Part shown: piece after piece, positions 9,990 to 16,501 of the stretch | How the letters are laid out: every line of letters begins with the position of its first letter | How positions within the stretch are numbered: position 1 is the first letter of the stretch | Assembly: GCA_038244815.1 (NCBI GenBank) | Contig: JBBRTB010000048.1 | Location: forward strand, 1 to 16,501 | Source: DASVHS01 sp038244815 | GTDB taxonomy: Bacteria; Acidobacteriota; Thermoanaerobaculia; Gp7-AA8 | Reading direction: 5' to 3' | DNA: 16,501 nt | Notes under the pieces: model-generated | Seen by the model: only the letters and a program-made list of their open reading frames with translations | Database searches by the model: none | Told to the model about the DNA's origin: nothing | Made by a program: the position numbers and the translations under genes

Positions 9990-11636
9990 ATGGCTGAACA
10001 CGATTTCGCTCTCGACATGGTTGCGGCTTACCGGCAGACGCCTGATGGACGTCTCCTGGACTGCAACGACGCATGTGCGCGCATGCTCGGATATTCGACG
10101 CGAGAGGAACTGCTCTCCACGGGCAGGCTCAATTATTTCAACGCCTCCGATGCCATGACGGTCATGGCCGCGCTTCCGGATCTGGGAGTGCTGGCGAACG
10201 TGGAAGTGGCGCTGCGCAAGAAGGACGGCGCGACGGTGTGGGTGCTGCAGAACCTCAAGTACGTCAGCGTGGCCGATGCTGAGAAGGTGTGGATCGAAGC
10301 GGCCATGTTCGACGTCACCGAGCAGCGAACGGCCAAGCAACTCCTGGAGTTCCAGGCCTATCACGACAGCCTGACCGCACTGCCGAATCGCTCGCTCGTC
10401 CTCGACCGGCTCAACATCGCCGTGGCCCGCTCGAAGCGGCGCCGGAAACCGATCGCGGTGATGATGGTCGACGTCGATCACTTCGAGCTGATCAACACCA
10501 CGTTCGGACACGGAATCGCCGACCGCCTGCTCAAGGAGTTCTCCGATCGTCTGATCTCGTGCGTTCGTGAGGAAGACACGGTCGGGCGATTCGGCAGCGA
10601 CGAATTCATGATCGTGCTCGCCGAGATGGCCGCCGAGACCGACGCCGCCATCGCTGCGCAGCGGATCCTCGACGCCATCTCCCGTCCGTTCATGATCGAG
10701 GGCCACAGCATCGAGGTGAAAGCCAGCATCGGCATCGGTGTCTCGCCGACCGACGGAAACGTGACCGACACCCTGGTCAAGAATGCCACCACGGCGATGT
10801 ATCAGGCCAAGGAGCGCGGGCGGAACATGTTCCGTTTCCACGTTCCCGAGCTCAATGCCCGCGCTCTCGAGCGGACCTCGCTCGTGGCCAGTCTGCGCCG
10901 TGCCATCAGCCGCAACGAGTTCGAGCTGCACTATCACCCGGAGGTGAACGTACAGACCGGACGCATCGAAGTCATCGAGGCGCTGGTGCGCTGGAGACAT
11001 CCCGATGTAGGCCTGGTCGCTCCCTCGGAGTTCCTGCCCGCCGCCGAGCAGGGGAATCTCGACGGTCTCATCGGCGAATGGATCATCAACGAAGCCTGCC
11101 GTCAGGTCAGGCAGTGGCACGACGAGGGGATGAAGGACTTCCGAATCGCCGTCAATCTTTCCTCGCGACAGTTTCACGACCGTGCCCTGCAGAGCCTGAT
11201 CGACGAAGCGATCACCCAGGCCGGCCTGCGTCCGAGCGTCCTCGAGCTGGAGGTATCGGAGGGGGTCCTGGCGCACTCGGCGCGGACGCACGAGGTCCTC
11301 ACCACGATCAGGAACATGGGCGCCCGGGTGGCCATCGACGACTTTGGCAGCGGCGGCGTGTCGTTCACCGATCTGCGCGAGATGCAGGTAAACACGCTGA
11401 AGATCGCTCCGACATTCGTCCAGAACATGATCGGCCGCCCCGATGACGCGGCCATGGTCCAGGCCATGATCACGATGGCCAAAGGCCTCGACCTCCGCAT
11501 CGTGGCCGAGGGTGTCGAGTCCAAAGAGCAGCTCTCCTACCTGATGGCCAAACGCTGCACCGAAATGCAGGGATTCTTCTTCGGCCGACCGTTACCGGCC
11601 TTCGCGCTCGCGGAGACGCTGCGCATGCAGCACTGA
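9990..11636 (+). CDS. PAS-GGDEF-EAL c-di-GMP signalling protein
   Basis: A 548-residue soluble protein with a PAS domain (about 4-112), a GGDEF domain (118-285) and an EAL domain (300-545). In the GGDEF half the signature reads GSDEF (202-206), while the inhibitory I-site RxxD (REED, 193-196) sits the canonical five residues ahead and the substrate residues in INTTFGHGIADRLL are partly kept (N and the second D; IND reads INT). In the EAL half, E330-A-L, N389, the LELE region, D450-D451, K471, E508 and Q527 are all kept. However, LKID reads LKIA, and the DFGTGYSSL loop reads DFGSGGVSF. It is therefore probably a phosphodiesterase with a weak or regulatory GGDEF domain; this is inference. Starts at ATG 9972 or TTG 9960 are also possible, and none has a Shine-Dalgarno. 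It lies 113 bp after the response regulator; TTGATC (9873-9878) with TATACC (9898-9903) is a very weak promoter candidate in that gap. Confidence 0.9.
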   Translation: MAEHDFALDMVAAYRQTPDGRLLDCNDACARMLGYSTREELLSTGRLNYFNASDAMTVMAALPDLGVLANVEVALRKKDGATVWVLQNLKYVSVADAEKVWIEAAMFDVTEQRTAKQLLEFQAYHDSLTALPNRSLVLDRLNIAVARSKRRRKPIAVMMVDVDHFELINTTFGHGIADRLLKEFSDRLISCVREEDTVGRFGSDEFMIVLAEMAAETDAAIAAQRILDAISRPFMIEGHSIEVKASIGIGVSPTDGNVTDTLVKNATTAMYQAKERGRNMFRFHVPELNARALERTSLVASLRRAISRNEFELHYHPEVNVQTGRIEVIEALVRWRHPDVGLVAPSEFLPAAEQGNLDGLIGEWIINEACRQVRQWHDEGMKDFRIAVNLSSRQFHDRALQSLIDEAITQAGLRPSVLELEVSEGVLAHSARTHEVLTTIRNMGARVAIDDFGSGGVSFTDLREMQVNTLKIAPTFVQNMIGRPDDAAMVQAMITMAKGLDLRIVAEGVESKEQLSYLMAKRCTEMQGFFFGRPLPAFALAETLRMQH

Positions 11637-11663
11637 CGAGCGCACGCAGTTGCAGAGAGACGC

Positions 11664-11697
11664 GAAGGGCGGACCGCACGGTCCGCCCTTCCTTTTT
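11664..11697 (+). terminator. Rho-independent terminator after the c-di-GMP gene
   Basis: A perfect 12-bp stem (gaagggcggacc / ggtccgcccttc) with loop gcac is followed by c and a run of five T. It lies 27 nt after the stop of the PAS-GGDEF-EAL gene and closes the rightward gene run. On the minus strand no T tract follows, so it is directional, although it also sits just past the leftward small membrane gene. Confidence 0.93.
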
Positions 11698-11707
11698 GTA
11701 CAGCCGG

Positions 11708-12016
11708 TTATTTTCTGAGACGGCGCGTGGCTGTGGAGGTGCCGATCTCGATGTCGCCGTCGAGCAACTCGCGCGTCGATCTCTGATTTTCCGAAGGCAT
11801 CAGCAGAGCGCCCGTGGCGATGGCCAGCAGGGAGATGAGGATCAACTCCGGCGGCGCGTCCGGCAGGGCCACCAGCACGACCAGCGACAGCGCACCGCTG
11901 AGCGTCACGTAGAAACTCAGTGTGCGCTGATGGCGCACAACGGAGCGCACGGCGAAGAGGCATGCCCCGAGGGCGGCAACGGCGCATGCGGCCTGAAGCA
12001 GAGAGAGGATGGCCAT
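11708..12016 (-). CDS. Small membrane protein of unknown function
   Basis: A 102-residue protein I do not recognise. Three hydrophobic segments are visible (about 2-24, 33-52, and 60-77, the last containing PPELILISLLAIATGALL), followed by a hydrophilic, basic tail of about 25 residues ending RRLRK. The start at 12016 is chosen because AAGGGGG lies 7 nt upstream and the first helix begins right after Met; a GTG at 12049 would add eleven residues and bypass that site. It is a lone leftward gene that converges on the c-di-GMP gene. Its reading frame is supported by ordinary membrane-protein composition and a good ribosome-binding site, not by homology. Confidence 0.65.
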   Translation of the reverse strand: MAILSLLQAACAVAALGACLFAVRSVVRHQRTLSFYVTLSGALSLVVLVALPDAPPELILISLLAIATGALLMPSENQRSTRELLDGDIEIGTSTATRRLRK

Positions 12017-12023
12017 GAAAAAA

Positions 12024-12030
12024 CCCCCTT
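12024..12030 (-). promoter_or_regulatory. Shine-Dalgarno of the small membrane gene
   Basis: AAGGGGG on the minus strand lies 7 nt before the ATG at 12016. It decides this start over the upstream GTG at 12049. Confidence 0.7.
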
Positions 12031-12200
12031 TGAGGAGATCGATTCTCACGCCATCCCGCCCGGCGGTGCGTAACCTGCGTCACGTCGCGCCTTTGTCCCC
12101 GCAGCTCCCGCGGATCGGCCCCCTGTGGCGGCAGCCAGTGCCTGCAGAAGGTAAGCATCGGTCGAGCTCGTGACGGACGATCGTCAGAAACGTTCGCGAA

Positions 12201-12399
12201 TCATCGTCGCAGGGCGAGCCATCCGGCGCTCGCTAAAACACCGGCCATCAGGAACAGGCCAAGGATAGAGGGCCGGAATGCCGCTCGCGGTGACGCTGAT
12301 GGTCGTCGGATCCGCGGCACCAGCGGCCGAAGGGTCGTCGGGCTGTCCCGTCGATTCGTTGTTGGAACGTTTCTCTTGCGTTAGGCTTGAAGACAACAT
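12201..12399 (-). pseudogene. Frameshifted C-terminal sorting-tail relic (IPTL-CTERM-like)
   Basis: On the minus strand, from an ATG at 12399, one frame reads a Thr/Ser/Pro/Ala-rich linker ending DPTTISVTASGIPAL. A one-base surplus (or two-base loss) at about 12267 then moves the sense to a second frame that reads ILGLFLMAGVL, continues hydrophobically, and ends GWLALRR with a stop at 12201-12203. Joined, this is a low-complexity linker, an I-P-A-L motif, one hydrophobic helix and a terminal Arg pair: the layout of IPTL/PEP-CTERM-type sorting signals recognised by exosortase-like enzymes. The body of such a protein is missing because the M20 peptidase gene starts immediately beyond, and no signal peptide is present. 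It is therefore most simply a stranded 3' fragment of a lost surface-protein gene. A sequencing indel in a short real gene is the alternative. Confidence 0.5.
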
Positions 12400-12411
12400 C
12401 ACGGATTGCAG

Positions 12412-13794
12412 ATGATGAAAGCTCTCGCCATTCTCTTCGCGGCCTCGTCGCTGTTGGTGAACCAGCAGCAGGTCCTCGACGAGTTCGTCTCCTTCCTCTC
12501 CATCCCCAATCTCGCCTCGGACGCACCCAACATCGAGAGGAACGCGTTGGCCATCCAGGCGATGTTCGCGAAGCGCGACATCGAATCGCATCTTCTGCGG
12601 ATCGCCGGCGCGCCGCCGATCGTCGTCGCCGATCTTCACGGCTCGGGCGCCGCGAAGACGATCGCGTTTTACGCGCATTACGACGGCCAGCCCGTGGACG
12701 CGACGCAATGGTCGTCGCCCCCCTGGAAGCCCGTCATTCGCGACGGCCGGATCTACGCACGTTCGGCGAGCGACGACAAAGCTCCGATCATCGCCATGCT
12801 CGCCGCACTCGACGGAATGCGGGCCGCGAACGTGATGCCGAGCGTGAACCTGAAGTTCGTGTTCGAAGGAGAAGAGGAGGCGGGATCACCGCATCTCGCG
12901 GAATACCTCGATCGTTATCGGGACGATCTGCACGCCGACGCCTGGATGCTTTGCGACGGGCCTGTGCATCAGAGTCGCAGGCCGCTGCTCTATTTTGGCG
13001 CGCGCGGCGTCACCGATGCGGAGCTCACCGTCTACGGTCCGATCCGGGCTCTGCACAGCGGGCACTACGGAAACTGGGCACCCAATCCGATCATCACGCT
13101 TACGCACCTCATCGACAGCATGCGCGATGACGACGCGCACATCCTCATCGACCACTTCTACGATGACGTCATCGCGCTGACTGCAGCGGAGAAGGATGCA
13201 CTGGCCAAGGCGCCGCCGTTCGACGACGAGCTCCGCAAAGAGCTGGCCCTGGGGCGCACCGAGGGCGGGGCGACGCTCAACGAGCAGATTCTCCGGCCGG
13301 CACTCAATCTGCGCGGCATCGAAGCGGGGAACGTCGGCGAGAAAGCCTCGAACAGCATTCCCGCCGAAGCGCGCGCGTCGATCGACTTCCGGCTCGTGCC
13401 GGATCAGAGGCCCGAGCGCGTGCAGCAACTCGTCGAACAGCACATCGCGAAGCAGGGATTCTTCATCGTGCACGATACGCCCGACGCCGCGATGCGCATG
13501 GCACACGCCAACGTGATCAAGATCAAGTGGGGCAGCGGCTACCGGGCCTCGCGTACGGCCATGGACACGGCATTCGCGAAGAAAGTCATCGCTCTCAGCG
13601 GTCCGGACGCCGTTCTTCTCCCGAGCCTGGGCGGCAGCATCCCCATGTATCTGTTCCAGCGGGGCGGGACTCCGGTGGTGGGCCTGCCGATCGTCAATCA
13701 CGACAACAATCAGCACGCCGCGAACGAGAACCTGCGCCTGGAGAACCTCTGGAGCGGGATCGAGCTTTTCACCAGACTTTTTTCCGGCCTGTAG
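12412..13794 (+). CDS. Exported M20-family metallopeptidase (dipeptidase/ArgE-like)
   Basis: A 460-residue zinc hydrolase of the M20/M25/M40 group, which cleaves small peptides or acylated amino acids. A short hydrophobic N-terminus (MMKALAILFAASSLLV) suggests export, though no clean A-x-A cleavage site is seen. Metal ligands and catalytic residues visible in order: YAHYDGQP (H89, D91), ARSASDDKAP (bridging Asp at 121), FEGEEEAGS (catalytic/zinc Glu at 154-156), LCDGP (D182), and a C-terminal His in IVNHDNNQH (H430 or H435). The inserted lid domain begins around ALHSGHYGN (214-221), as in the carnosinase-like branch. The ATG at 12412 is used; the frame opens with a TTG at 12406. The next gene starts 41 bp downstream and also encodes an exported metallopeptidase, so the two probably act together on peptides outside the cytoplasm. 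Confidence 0.88.
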   Translation: MMKALAILFAASSLLVNQQQVLDEFVSFLSIPNLASDAPNIERNALAIQAMFAKRDIESHLLRIAGAPPIVVADLHGSGAAKTIAFYAHYDGQPVDATQWSSPPWKPVIRDGRIYARSASDDKAPIIAMLAALDGMRAANVMPSVNLKFVFEGEEEAGSPHLAEYLDRYRDDLHADAWMLCDGPVHQSRRPLLYFGARGVTDAELTVYGPIRALHSGHYGNWAPNPIITLTHLIDSMRDDDAHILIDHFYDDVIALTAAEKDALAKAPPFDDELRKELALGRTEGGATLNEQILRPALNLRGIEAGNVGEKASNSIPAEARASIDFRLVPDQRPERVQQLVEQHIAKQGFFIVHDTPDAAMRMAHANVIKIKWGSGYRASRTAMDTAFAKKVIALSGPDAVLLPSLGGSIPMYLFQRGGTPVVGLPIVNHDNNQHAANENLRLENLWSGIELFTRLFSGL

Positions 13795-13822
13795 TGTTAA
13801 CCTCGGCTCTACTCCACATCGA

Positions 13823-13828
13823 AAGGGG
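13823..13828 (+). promoter_or_regulatory. Shine-Dalgarno that fixes the GTG start of the M1 peptidase
   Basis: AAGGGG lies 7 nt before GTG 13836. The reading frame is open for another 103 codons upstream, but only this GTG has a ribosome-binding site and is followed at once by a signal peptide. Confidence 0.75.
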
Positions 13829-13835
13829 TTCGCGC

Positions 13836-16286
13836 GTGCGCCCTCAGCGGATCTTTGCGTTCTTACTGCTCTTCGCCGCCCTTCCTGCCGTCGCCGTCAC
13901 GGATCCGACGTACACCGCCATGCGCGATGATCGGCCTGACGGGCGATCGCTGAAGGTGCAGAACTTCACGTTCGATCGCGATGTGTACCACTTCACTTTG
14001 AACGGTTCGCTGAACCTCCTTGCTCCCGTCAACGGAGTGACGCCCGGCGCGGTGTTCGTCGGCCAGGGCGAGTACACACTCACTCCCGCCATTCCTGACG
14101 AACGGCATCAGCTTGCCATGAGTACGGGAGACGACAAGCTCACCGTGCTCGCCGACAAATTCGAGACGGCGGTGCTCTTCGATACACCGCTGATCGATGC
14201 CGCCATCGCGTCCGCGGGAGCACCGGCTGCCGGCAGCCCCGACGCCGAGGCCACGAAAGCGTTCGACGACTTTCTGAAGCGAGAGCGAAAGGACTTCACG
14301 ACCAACCTGCACATCCGCCTGCTGCAGGAACTGATCGATCCGCTTCCGGACCCGCTGTTTCTCGGATTCATCCGCGGGCGGAAGTATCCGCCCGCGATCC
14401 TGGCCGTCGATCCGCGTGGAGCCGATGCGCTGCACCTGTTCGACATCGGCGACGGCGGCGAGAGGACGCTGTTCCTCGCCAATGACAATACGAAGGGTGG
14501 GCTCTGGTATCTGGCGCACCTCGCCAGCGAGTATCAGTCGGGCGCGGCGAAAGTGGCGCTGCCCATCGCCGATGCGCAGCGCTACGTCATCGATACGACC
14601 GTGGCGTCGAATGCGGAGATCAGCGGAAGCACGGTGATGGCATTCACCTGTATTTCGCCGGGTCGCGTCCTGCCCCTGGCGCTCGATCACAAGCTGCGCA
14701 TCGACGATGTGCAGTTCTCGCCCGCGGGCGGCCAGCCCGCGTGGACCGCCGTCCCGTTCATTCAGGAGAAAGCGGAAGAAGACGCCGACGCGGCGGTGGT
14801 GTTTCCGGCAGCCTTGAACGCCGGATCGAAGTATCTGCTGAAGACGACGTATCACGGCGTCGGCAGGGAAGTGCTGCGTGAATCGGGCGACGGGAATTTC
14901 ACCGTCGGGGCCCGCGACAGCTGGTATCCGAACGTCGGCTCGTTCTCCGACACGGCTGATTTCGAGCTCACGTTCCGAACACCGGCCCGAGGAAAGAATC
15001 AGATCGTGGCCGTGGGCAACGAGGTTTCGAACACGATCGAGGGAGAGCAGCGGGTGGCCGTCTGGAAAAGCACGCATCCGCTGCGCGTGGCCGGGTTCAA
15101 TTACGGCAACTTCCGGAAGGTGTCGCAGACGGACAACGAAAGCGGCGTCACCGTCGACGTCTACACGAACACGCGCGAGCCCGACATCATCCGGCAGATC
15201 AACGACGCCATGGCGCAGGGCGCGGAGGATGAGTTCGGGATGATGGGCGGCGGCGTGCACATCGATACGGCGCGCCTGGCCCAGGCCGCGTTTGCCGACG
15301 GCGCGAACACGTCCCGCACCGGCAACGTCTACTTCGGCCCGCTGCCGGACAAGAGAATCGCCATCACGCAGCAGTCGGCCTGGTTCTACGGACAATCGTG
15401 GCCGAACCTCGTCTATCTGCCGTACCTGGCATTCGTGAGCAGCACGGTGCGGACGATGCTCGGCTTCGGGCTGGACATGGCGCAGTTCACCGATCAGGTC
15501 GGAGCTCATGAGGTCGCGCATCAGTGGTGGGGTCACCTCGTCGGCTGGCGCAGCTATCACGATCAATGGCTGTCGGAGGGGTTTGCGGAATTCACATCCG
15601 GCCTGGTCCTCCAGATACGAAAGGGAACCGCCGCTTACAACGACTTTTTCGAGCTGAAGAGAAAGCGCATTCTCCAGAGGCAGCGCGCGGCCCGGATCTC
15701 GAGCGATCAGGCCGGCCCCATCACGCAGGGGATACGTCTGTCCACATGGCAGGATCCTTACGCCTACAGCATCATCGTGTACGACAAGGGTGCGTACGTG
15801 CTGCACATGTTGCGCATGGCCATGATGGATCCGTCGAAGCCGAATCCGGACGAGGCATTCATCGGGATGATGAGGGACTTCGCGGCCACGTACGCCGGAA
15901 AGAATCCCTCGACGCGCGATTTCCAGGCGATCGTGGAGAAGCATGCGCCGCCGCGGATGAAGCTCACCAAAGACGGGAAGCTGAACTGGTTTTTCGATCA
16001 GTGGGTGCGGGGGACGGCCATCCCGCGATACACCACGAATCTCGACGTGAAGCCGTCCGGCGGCGGCAAGTACCAGGTCAGCGGCACGATCGTGCAATCG
16101 GAAGTCCCCGACAATTTCGCGGTGATCGTTCCCTTGTACGTGACCTATGACAAGAACTCATTCGCCAAACTGGGCGACATCGTCGTCGTCGGAAACACCA
16201 CCAAAACGATCGACGTCGAGATCGCGCTGCCCAAACAGCCGCGCGGCGTGGCCATCAACCTGATGCACGACGTGCTGGCGCGCTAG
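13836..16286 (+). CDS. Exported M1-like (gluzincin) metallopeptidase
   Basis: With GTG 13836 this is an 816-residue protein with a signal peptide (FAFLLLFAALPAVAV, 7-21). A large N-terminal region (about 25-370) of beta-rich, unassigned sequence precedes an M1-like catalytic part. The zinc site is HEVAHQWWGH (H558, E559, H562) with the third ligand E581 in WLSEGFAEF, 18 residues after the second His as in M1 peptidases. VYDKGAYVLHMLR (648-660) supplies the expected catalytic Tyr (Y649). The GxMEN exopeptidase motif normally found some 30-50 residues before HExxH is absent; that place reads FYGQSWPNLVYLP. It may thus differ from classical aminopeptidases in how it anchors the substrate N-terminus. 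The C-terminal stretch LNWFFDQWVRGTAIP is typical of the family's helical end. It follows the M20 gene by 41 bp and ends 5 nt before a strong terminator. Confidence 0.9.
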   Translation: MRPQRIFAFLLLFAALPAVAVTDPTYTAMRDDRPDGRSLKVQNFTFDRDVYHFTLNGSLNLLAPVNGVTPGAVFVGQGEYTLTPAIPDERHQLAMSTGDDKLTVLADKFETAVLFDTPLIDAAIASAGAPAAGSPDAEATKAFDDFLKRERKDFTTNLHIRLLQELIDPLPDPLFLGFIRGRKYPPAILAVDPRGADALHLFDIGDGGERTLFLANDNTKGGLWYLAHLASEYQSGAAKVALPIADAQRYVIDTTVASNAEISGSTVMAFTCISPGRVLPLALDHKLRIDDVQFSPAGGQPAWTAVPFIQEKAEEDADAAVVFPAALNAGSKYLLKTTYHGVGREVLRESGDGNFTVGARDSWYPNVGSFSDTADFELTFRTPARGKNQIVAVGNEVSNTIEGEQRVAVWKSTHPLRVAGFNYGNFRKVSQTDNESGVTVDVYTNTREPDIIRQINDAMAQGAEDEFGMMGGGVHIDTARLAQAAFADGANTSRTGNVYFGPLPDKRIAITQQSAWFYGQSWPNLVYLPYLAFVSSTVRTMLGFGLDMAQFTDQVGAHEVAHQWWGHLVGWRSYHDQWLSEGFAEFTSGLVLQIRKGTAAYNDFFELKRKRILQRQRAARISSDQAGPITQGIRLSTWQDPYAYSIIVYDKGAYVLHMLRMAMMDPSKPNPDEAFIGMMRDFAATYAGKNPSTRDFQAIVEKHAPPRMKLTKDGKLNWFFDQWVRGTAIPRYTTNLDVKPSGGGKYQVSGTIVQSEVPDNFAVIVPLYVTYDKNSFAKLGDIVVVGNTTKTIDVEIALPKQPRGVAINLMHDVLAR

Positions 16287-16291
16287 AACAG

Positions 16292-16320
16292 AAAGGGCGA
16301 GCCTTTCGGCTCGCCCTTTT
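16292..16320 (+). terminator. Rho-independent terminator after the M1 peptidase gene
   Basis: A perfect 12-bp stem (aaagggcgagcc / ggctcgcccttt) with loop tttc starts 5 nt after the stop and ends in four T. Read from the minus strand the loop is gaaa and the T tract is only three, so it may also help to end groEL transcription, whose stop lies about 47 bp away. The stem's outer arms match those of the 11664-11697 terminator. Confidence 0.92.
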
Positions 16321-16322
16321 GT

Positions 16323-16348
16323 CCGCGGCCCGAGGCCCGAGGCCCGAG
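16323..16348. repeat. Heptamer block identical to 129-154
   Basis: Three tandem gcccgag units preceded by ccgcg give the same 26 bases as 129-154, here 18 bp 3' of the groEL stop on the minus strand and directly after the M1 terminator. The adjoining gggccctgggc is a small imperfect palindrome. Confidence 0.9.
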
Positions 16349-16366
16349 GGCCCTGGGCTTCTTGTC

Positions 16367-16501
16367 TTAGTACATTCCGCCCATGCCGCCGCCCATGCCG
16401 GCCGCGGGGTTGCCGCCGCCCTTCTCATCTTCCTTGATCTCGGAGACGAGTGCTTCGGTGGTGAGCATGAGGCCTGCGATCGACGAAGCGTTGACGAGGG
16501 C
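16367..16501 (-). CDS. groL: Chaperonin GroEL, C-terminal end (partial)
   Basis: The last 44 codons of GroEL run off the window edge. The translated end contains ALVNASSIAGLMLTTEALV followed by a charged helix and a Gly/Met-rich tail (GMGGGMGGMY) that ends in TAA at 16367-16369. The ASSIAGLMLTTE segment belongs to the conserved equatorial domain, and the GGM tail projects into the chaperonin cavity floor. The terminal Tyr after GGM is a small variation on the usual ending. The gene reads leftwards and converges on the M1 peptidase gene. The start and any groES partner are outside the window. Confidence 0.97.
   Translation of the reverse strand, partial: ALVNASSIAGLMLTTEALVSEIKEDEKGGGNPAAGMGGGMGGMY

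Larger units (their letters stand above)
12017..12411. other. Gap of about 395 bp between small membrane gene and M20 gene
   Basis: Apart from the sorting-tail relic (12201-12399, minus) and the Shine-Dalgarno at 12024-12030, I see no gene, tRNA or strong hairpin here. Upstream of the M20 start, TTGTTG followed after 17 bp by TAGGCT is a poor promoter candidate (3/6 at each box). The segment 12050-12200 has no recognisable content. Confidence 0.5.

Noticed and set aside
12250..12290. Programmed ribosomal frameshift joining the two frames of the sorting-tail relic
   Set aside because: No slippery heptamer, stimulatory stem or upstream protein body is present, so decay or a sequencing indel is simpler.
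12184..12708. 174-codon minus-strand gene overlapping the M20 gene
   Set aside because: The part beyond 12399 is antisense to the M20 coding region; only the intergenic segment has a meaningful sequence, recorded as a relic.
13527..13835. 103-codon upstream extension of the M1 peptidase frame
   Set aside because: It overlaps the M20 gene and would bury the signal peptide; GTG 13836 has a good Shine-Dalgarno.
13863..16097. Long open frame (744 codons) on the minus strand opposite the M1 peptidase gene
   Set aside because: It is antisense to a gene with clear signal peptide and zinc motifs, has Arg/His-rich composition without domains, and is typical of mirror frames in GC-rich DNA.

Overview
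The window is GC-rich bacterial chromosomal DNA with standard coding density. The gene content suggests a free-living, envelope-rich Gram-negative bacterium: a SpoIIE-type phosphatase with many membrane spans, a Spinster-like MFS carrier, a NarL-type two-component pair, a composite c-di-GMP protein, secreted M20 and M1 peptidases, and the remnant of an IPTL-CTERM-like sorting tail. Style and combination best fit an Acidobacteriota-type genome (inference only; no rRNA or other marker is present to place it).

Layout. 1-160: heptanucleotide tandem repeats. 161-1846 (-): ettA-type ABC-F translation factor with a -10 box so close to its ATG that the mRNA may be leaderless. 1923-4391 (-): multi-pass membrane PP2C/SpoIIE phosphatase. 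It diverges across about 80 bp from a rightward run of six genes: Spinster-like MFS carrier, secreted Asp-box propeller protein, DUF2142 membrane protein, soluble histidine kinase, LuxR-type response regulator, and PAS-GGDEF-EAL protein. The first three overlap by 4 bp, the kinase follows after 27 bp and the regulator after 11 bp. The c-di-GMP gene comes about 113 bp later and ends in a clear intrinsic terminator at 11664-11697. 11708-12016 (-): a small three-helix membrane protein. 12017-12411: a gap of about 395 bp that holds a frameshifted, headless C-terminal sorting-signal relic on the minus strand. 12412-16286 (+): an exported M20 metallopeptidase and an exported M1-type metallopeptidase, closed by a second strong terminator. 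16367-16501 (-): the C-terminal 44 codons of GroEL. Between that terminator and groEL sits a 26-bp heptamer-repeat block identical to one found just 3' of ettA.

How the genes may work together (inference). The rightward run couples an envelope transport/surface module (MFS, propeller, DUF2142) to a signalling module (kinase-regulator plus c-di-GMP turnover), so the regulator may control the envelope genes or c-di-GMP output. The M20-M1 pair looks like a peptide-degrading unit outside the cytoplasm. ettA and groEL are housekeeping. No CRISPR array, tRNA, rRNA, integrase or transposase was seen. The most unusual non-genic items are the shared heptamer arrays and the orphaned sorting tail.
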